From Streptomyces sp. P9-A4 (GTDB taxonomy: Bacteria > Actinomycetota > Actinomycetes > Streptomycetales > Streptomycetaceae), in contig NZ_JAZIFY010000001.1 in the NCBI RefSeq assembly GCF_036634195.1, positions 1,498,501-1,562,500 on the forward strand: a stretch of 64,000 bases of DNA, read 5' to 3'. The notes under the pieces were generated by a model. It saw only the letters and a list, made by a program, of their open reading frames with translations. It was not told the DNA's origin and made no database searches. Position numbers and translations under genes: made by a program. Numbering within the stretch: position 1 is the first letter of the stretch; every line of letters begins with the position of its first letter. This document shows, piece after piece, positions 61,371-64,000 of the stretch.

Positions 61371-61719
61371 GATGGTGGAACCCCCACAGGAGACATGGCG
61401 TCGCCGGCCGCTCACCACGGGGACGGTGGGTCGGCGCGGCCTCGGCGACTTGAGACACCGGAATCTTTACGCACGGAGAGTGAACTGGCAGTCGCCTGAC
61501 GTGAGTTCACCCCAAAGGGGGGTTTCCGTGTTCATTTTCGATTCTTTTCGACACAACCGTTCCCGGGTGCCCCGCGTCTTTCGCACGCGCGGGTATTCAT
61601 GGGCACCCATGAGAAAGGTGAGAACGATCCACTCCATCTCGAAGTAACGGATCGTCAACCCGGCGCCGACTCCGCACCGACCCCGCCGCGATCCCGCCTC
61701 CGGACTCCTGTAGATTTAC
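61371..61719. other. Divergent intergenic region, LAETG protein and acylase
   Basis: Contains a perfect 8-bp stem GGGTGCCC (61565-61572) / GGGCACCC (61601-61608) with inner pairing, and ACCCC-AAA-GGGGG near 61511. An AT-richer stretch around 61530-61560 is probably promoter DNA of the LAETG gene. A small minus-strand frame here is not convincing as a gene. Confidence 0.5.
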
Positions 61720-61738
61720 TTAGGTCAGGCTAACCTAA
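61720..61738 (+). promoter_or_regulatory. Iron box (DmdR1/IdeR operator)
   Basis: TTAGGTCAGGCTAACCTAA matches the 19-bp DtxR-family consensus TTAGGTTAGGCTAACCTAA at 18 of 19 positions. It ends 6 nt before the acylase GTG, so a bound repressor would block transcription in iron-replete cells. Confidence 0.93.
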
Positions 61739-61744
61739 GAACTT

Positions 61745-63988
61745 GTGAACGATACGGACGGGATCGGGGTCTCCGTGAGCATCGAGGTCTACCGGGACGC
61801 CTGGGGCGTCCCCCATCTGCGCGCCGCGGACCCGGACGAACTCGCCTTCGCCCAGGGCCGGGTCACCGCCCTCGACCGGGCCTGGCAGCTGGAGGTCGAG
61901 CGGCACCGGGCCCAGGGCGCCACTGCCACGTTCCTCGGCGCCGCCGAGCTGGACTGGGACGTGTTCGCCCGGCGGTCCCGGCTCGCCGACACCGCCCGCC
62001 GCTGCTACGAACGGCTCGCCCGCGAGGACGCCCCGACGGCCGCGTGGGTGCGCGCGTACGTGGACGGGGTCAACGACGGGCTCGCGGAAGGGGCGCGGCG
62101 CGCACCCGAGTTCGCCGCGACCGGCCTCACGGCCGGACGGTGGGAACCGTGGACCCCGCTCGCCGTCTGGCTGTCCACGCACATCCTGTTCGCCGGCTTC
62201 CCCACCAAGCTGTGGCGCGAGGAGGTCGCCCGGCGGCTGGGCGAGGAGTGGACCGAGCTCTTCGCGACCGACGGGCCCGGCACCGCCGGCTCCAACGGCT
62301 GGGTGGTCGCCGGCGGGCGGACCGCGAGCGGGGCGGCGCTTGTCGCCGGGGACCCGCACCGGTTCATCGAGGCGCCCGGCGCCTACCAGCAGATCCGCCT
62401 CGCCTGCCCCGCGTACGACGTGGTGGGCCTCGCCGTGCCCGGCGTCCCCGGACTCGCGCACTTCGGCCACACCGGCCCGGTGGCCTGGGCCATCACCAAC
62501 GCGATGGCGGACTACCAGGACCTGTACCGGGAGCGGCTGCGGCGGCTCCCGGACGGCGGGGTGGAGGCGTACGGCCCCGAGGGCTGGCGCCGGGCCACGG
62601 CCCACACGGAGACGATCGAGGTCGCGGGCGGGGAGCCGGTCGTGATCGAGGTGGTGGAGACGGACCGGGGGCCGGTGATCATCGGCGGGGCGGAGGAGGA
62701 CGACGGCGACGGCGGGGGCGGTCCCGGAAACACCCACGGGGACAGGTCCGGGGGCGGTCCCGGGGACACCCACGGGGACAGGTCCGGGGGCGGTCCCGGG
62801 GACACCCACGGGGACAGGTCGGCTGCGGCCTCGGCCGTCGGTCACTCCCCCGTCCTGGAGGCCGTCAGTCTGCGGTACCCGCCCCGCGTCACCTCCGCGC
62901 TCGGTTTCGGTGTGCTGCCCGCGCTGCTCCGCGCCCGGACCGTCGGGGACGTGGACGCCGCGCTCGACGGCTGGGTCGAGCCCGTGAACGTCGTCCAGGC
63001 CGCCGACACCCGGGGCGGTCTGCTGCACCGGGTGGCCGGCCACGTACCCGTACGGCACCGGTCCAACTCCCTGCGTCTCGTGCCCGCCTGGGACCCTGCG
63101 CACGCCTGGGAGGACGCCCCCGCGCCGCTGCCCCGCGCCGACGTCGACGGCCACGCCGTGATGGCGAACGCCCGGGGGCTGGCCGCGCCCCTCGGCGTCG
63201 AGTTCGCGCCGCCGCACCGGGCGGACCGGATCGACGCGCTGCTCGGCGCCTCGGCCGACTGGACCCCCGAGTCGACGGCCGCCGTCCACACCGACACCGA
63301 CAACCCCTCGGCGGCCCGGCTCCTCGCCGCCGTGGAGCGGGCTTCGGTCCTCTCCCCCGCCGCCTCGGCCGTACGGGACCGGCTGCTCGCCTGGGACCGG
63401 CGGATGGACGCCGAGAGCGCCGACGCCGGTCTCTACGCCGCCGTGCGCGGGGCGGTGGTGCGCAGGCTCGCCGGGCACGAGGCCTTCGCGGCGCTGCGCG
63501 AACCCGCCCCGTACCCCGCCCTGTTCCGGCCCTGGCTGGCGCTCGGGCCGCGTGTCGCCTTCGCCCTGGAGACGCTGCTCGTGGCCGGCCCCGTGCCCGC
63601 CGCGGACGTCGACCGGACCGTGCGCGAGGCGCTCGACGAGGTCGCGGCGGGAGAGCCACCCGCCGCCTGGGGCGTGACGCACCGGCTCGCGCCCTGGCAG
63701 GCGCTGCGCGACCCCGACGACGCCTACCGGCCGGGGCTCGGCGGGGACCACGACTGCGTGCTGTCCACGTCCAGCGTGCCCGGCTGGACCGACCTCAGCG
63801 CCCGCGCCTCCGCCGCCCGTTACGTCTGGGACCTCGCCGACCGGGGGCGGAGCCGCTGGATCGTGCCGTTCGGCGCGTCCGGAGTCCCCGGCGACCCGCA
63901 CCACCTCGACCAACTCCCCCTGTGGCTGCGGGGCGAGCTCGCCCCCGTCACCACCGACTGGCAGTACCTCACCAAGGAGCAGGGATGA
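61745..63988 (+). CDS. Penicillin acylase-family Ntn hydrolase, iron-regulated
   Basis: 747-aa self-processing amidase. The precursor splits before nucleophile Ser183 in TAGSNGWVVAGG, giving an alpha (about 1-182) and a beta chain. VAGDPHR and the Asn/Arg oxyanion region downstream fit the family. No signal peptide is evident, unlike periplasmic homologues. Three 12-residue GGGPGDTHGDRS repeats are inserted at about residues 324-359. An iron box precedes it, and its stop overlaps the next start (ATGA). A role in siderophore acyl/amide hydrolysis is likely but inferred. GTG start. Confidence 0.88.
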   Translation: MNDTDGIGVSVSIEVYRDAWGVPHLRAADPDELAFAQGRVTALDRAWQLEVERHRAQGATATFLGAAELDWDVFARRSRLADTARRCYERLAREDAPTAAWVRAYVDGVNDGLAEGARRAPEFAATGLTAGRWEPWTPLAVWLSTHILFAGFPTKLWREEVARRLGEEWTELFATDGPGTAGSNGWVVAGGRTASGAALVAGDPHRFIEAPGAYQQIRLACPAYDVVGLAVPGVPGLAHFGHTGPVAWAITNAMADYQDLYRERLRRLPDGGVEAYGPEGWRRATAHTETIEVAGGEPVVIEVVETDRGPVIIGGAEEDDGDGGGGPGNTHGDRSGGGPGDTHGDRSGGGPGDTHGDRSAAASAVGHSPVLEAVSLRYPPRVTSALGFGVLPALLRARTVGDVDAALDGWVEPVNVVQAADTRGGLLHRVAGHVPVRHRSNSLRLVPAWDPAHAWEDAPAPLPRADVDGHAVMANARGLAAPLGVEFAPPHRADRIDALLGASADWTPESTAAVHTDTDNPSAARLLAAVERASVLSPAASAVRDRLLAWDRRMDAESADAGLYAAVRGAVVRRLAGHEAFAALREPAPYPALFRPWLALGPRVAFALETLLVAGPVPAADVDRTVREALDEVAAGEPPAAWGVTHRLAPWQALRDPDDAYRPGLGGDHDCVLSTSSVPGWTDLSARASAARYVWDLADRGRSRWIVPFGASGVPGDPHHLDQLPLWLRGELAPVTTDWQYLTKEQG
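62714..62821 (+). repeat. 36-bp tandem repeat, 3 copies
   Basis: Three near-identical 36-bp units (62714, 62750, 62786) encode GGGPGDTHGDRS in the acylase beta chain; only the first (GNTHGDRS) differs. Probably a slippage-prone surface loop. Confidence 0.92.
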
Positions 63989-64000
63989 CCACCGCCGTCT
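63985..64000 (+). CDS. Start of a gene cut by the window edge
   Basis: ATG at 63985 overlaps the acylase stop codon (ATGA) with AAGGAGCAGGG upstream. Only MTTAV can be read. It is cotranscribed with the acylase, so it shares its iron control. Confidence 0.7.

Noticed and set aside
61467..61658. 63-aa minus-strand frame upstream of the LAETG gene
   Set aside because: No ribosome site or family resemblance. It overlaps the probable promoter and hairpin.
1..64000. tRNA, rRNA, prophage or insertion sequence
   Set aside because: No cloverleaf, rRNA-like segment, transposase or integrase was found on reading both strands.

Overview
The window is high-GC actinobacterial chromosome with the gene content and order of a Streptomyces core region. 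The signs are near-universal G/C at third codon positions, many GTG and some TTG starts, ATGA/GTGA/TAATG stop-start overlaps, long GC-rich convergent terminators, and lineage-typical families (Gbn-like small HTH protein, DUF3099, LAETG-anchored protein, cobalamin-riboswitch operon). No rRNA, tRNA, CRISPR array, prophage or intact insertion sequence was seen. Most genes look like conserved chromosomal housekeeping. The irregular parts are regulatory palindromes, short tandem repeats and one small insertion between tldD and pmbA.

Layout. 1-8.1 kb: a GAF histidine kinase/NarL-type regulator pair, a secreted lytic transglycosylase with an Ala/Lys linker, an FHA-ABC transporter, serB and a SixA-type phosphatase. 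8.2-10.9 kb: a CynX-type MFS exporter with a 38-aa partner protein, divergent from its likely FCD/GntR regulator. 11-12.6 kb: fabG-fabI, the last steps of type II fatty acid synthesis. 12.7-17.1 kb: tldD-pmbA and tyrS. 17.2-19.4 kb: small membrane proteins and moaA. 19.6-24.8 kb: an acetate symporter with its DUF485 partner, a secreted subtilisin and a CoA transferase.

24.9-27.5 kb: a tight three-gene minus-strand unit of AGMO-like sterol-desaturase-family protein, YhhN lysoplasmalogenase and zinc alcohol dehydrogenase. It is proposed here as an ether-lipid cleavage operon. 27.6-33.4 kb: a catabolic-looking operon (acetoacetate-decarboxylase-like protein, SDR, two amidohydrolases, VIT1 transporter) divergent from a TetR regulator, with a perfect TGTAAC-ACA-GTTACA operator between them. 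33.4-38.1 kb: exonuclease-BRCT, zinc protein, SURF1, GH15 and an atypical SDR.

38.1-41.4 kb: an Asp23/AmaP envelope-stress cluster, with a divergent protein that looks like a degenerate double Asp23 domain. 41.4-44.5 kb: enoyl-CoA hydratase, gbn with a cluster of GATC sites upstream, and an ABC-F ATPase. 44.8-50.8 kb: zinc metallopeptidase, VOC protein, two poorly characterised proteins, and a phosphate transporter preceded by PHO-box direct repeats. 50.9-60.2 kb: a B12-riboswitch-led cobD-cobQ-chelatase-cobO-cobB operon, a ZIP transporter, and a CobE and CobC region in one open frame. 60.3-64 kb: a LAETG-type surface protein, then a penicillin-acylase-family Ntn hydrolase behind an almost perfect iron box, suggesting a role in siderophore metabolism.
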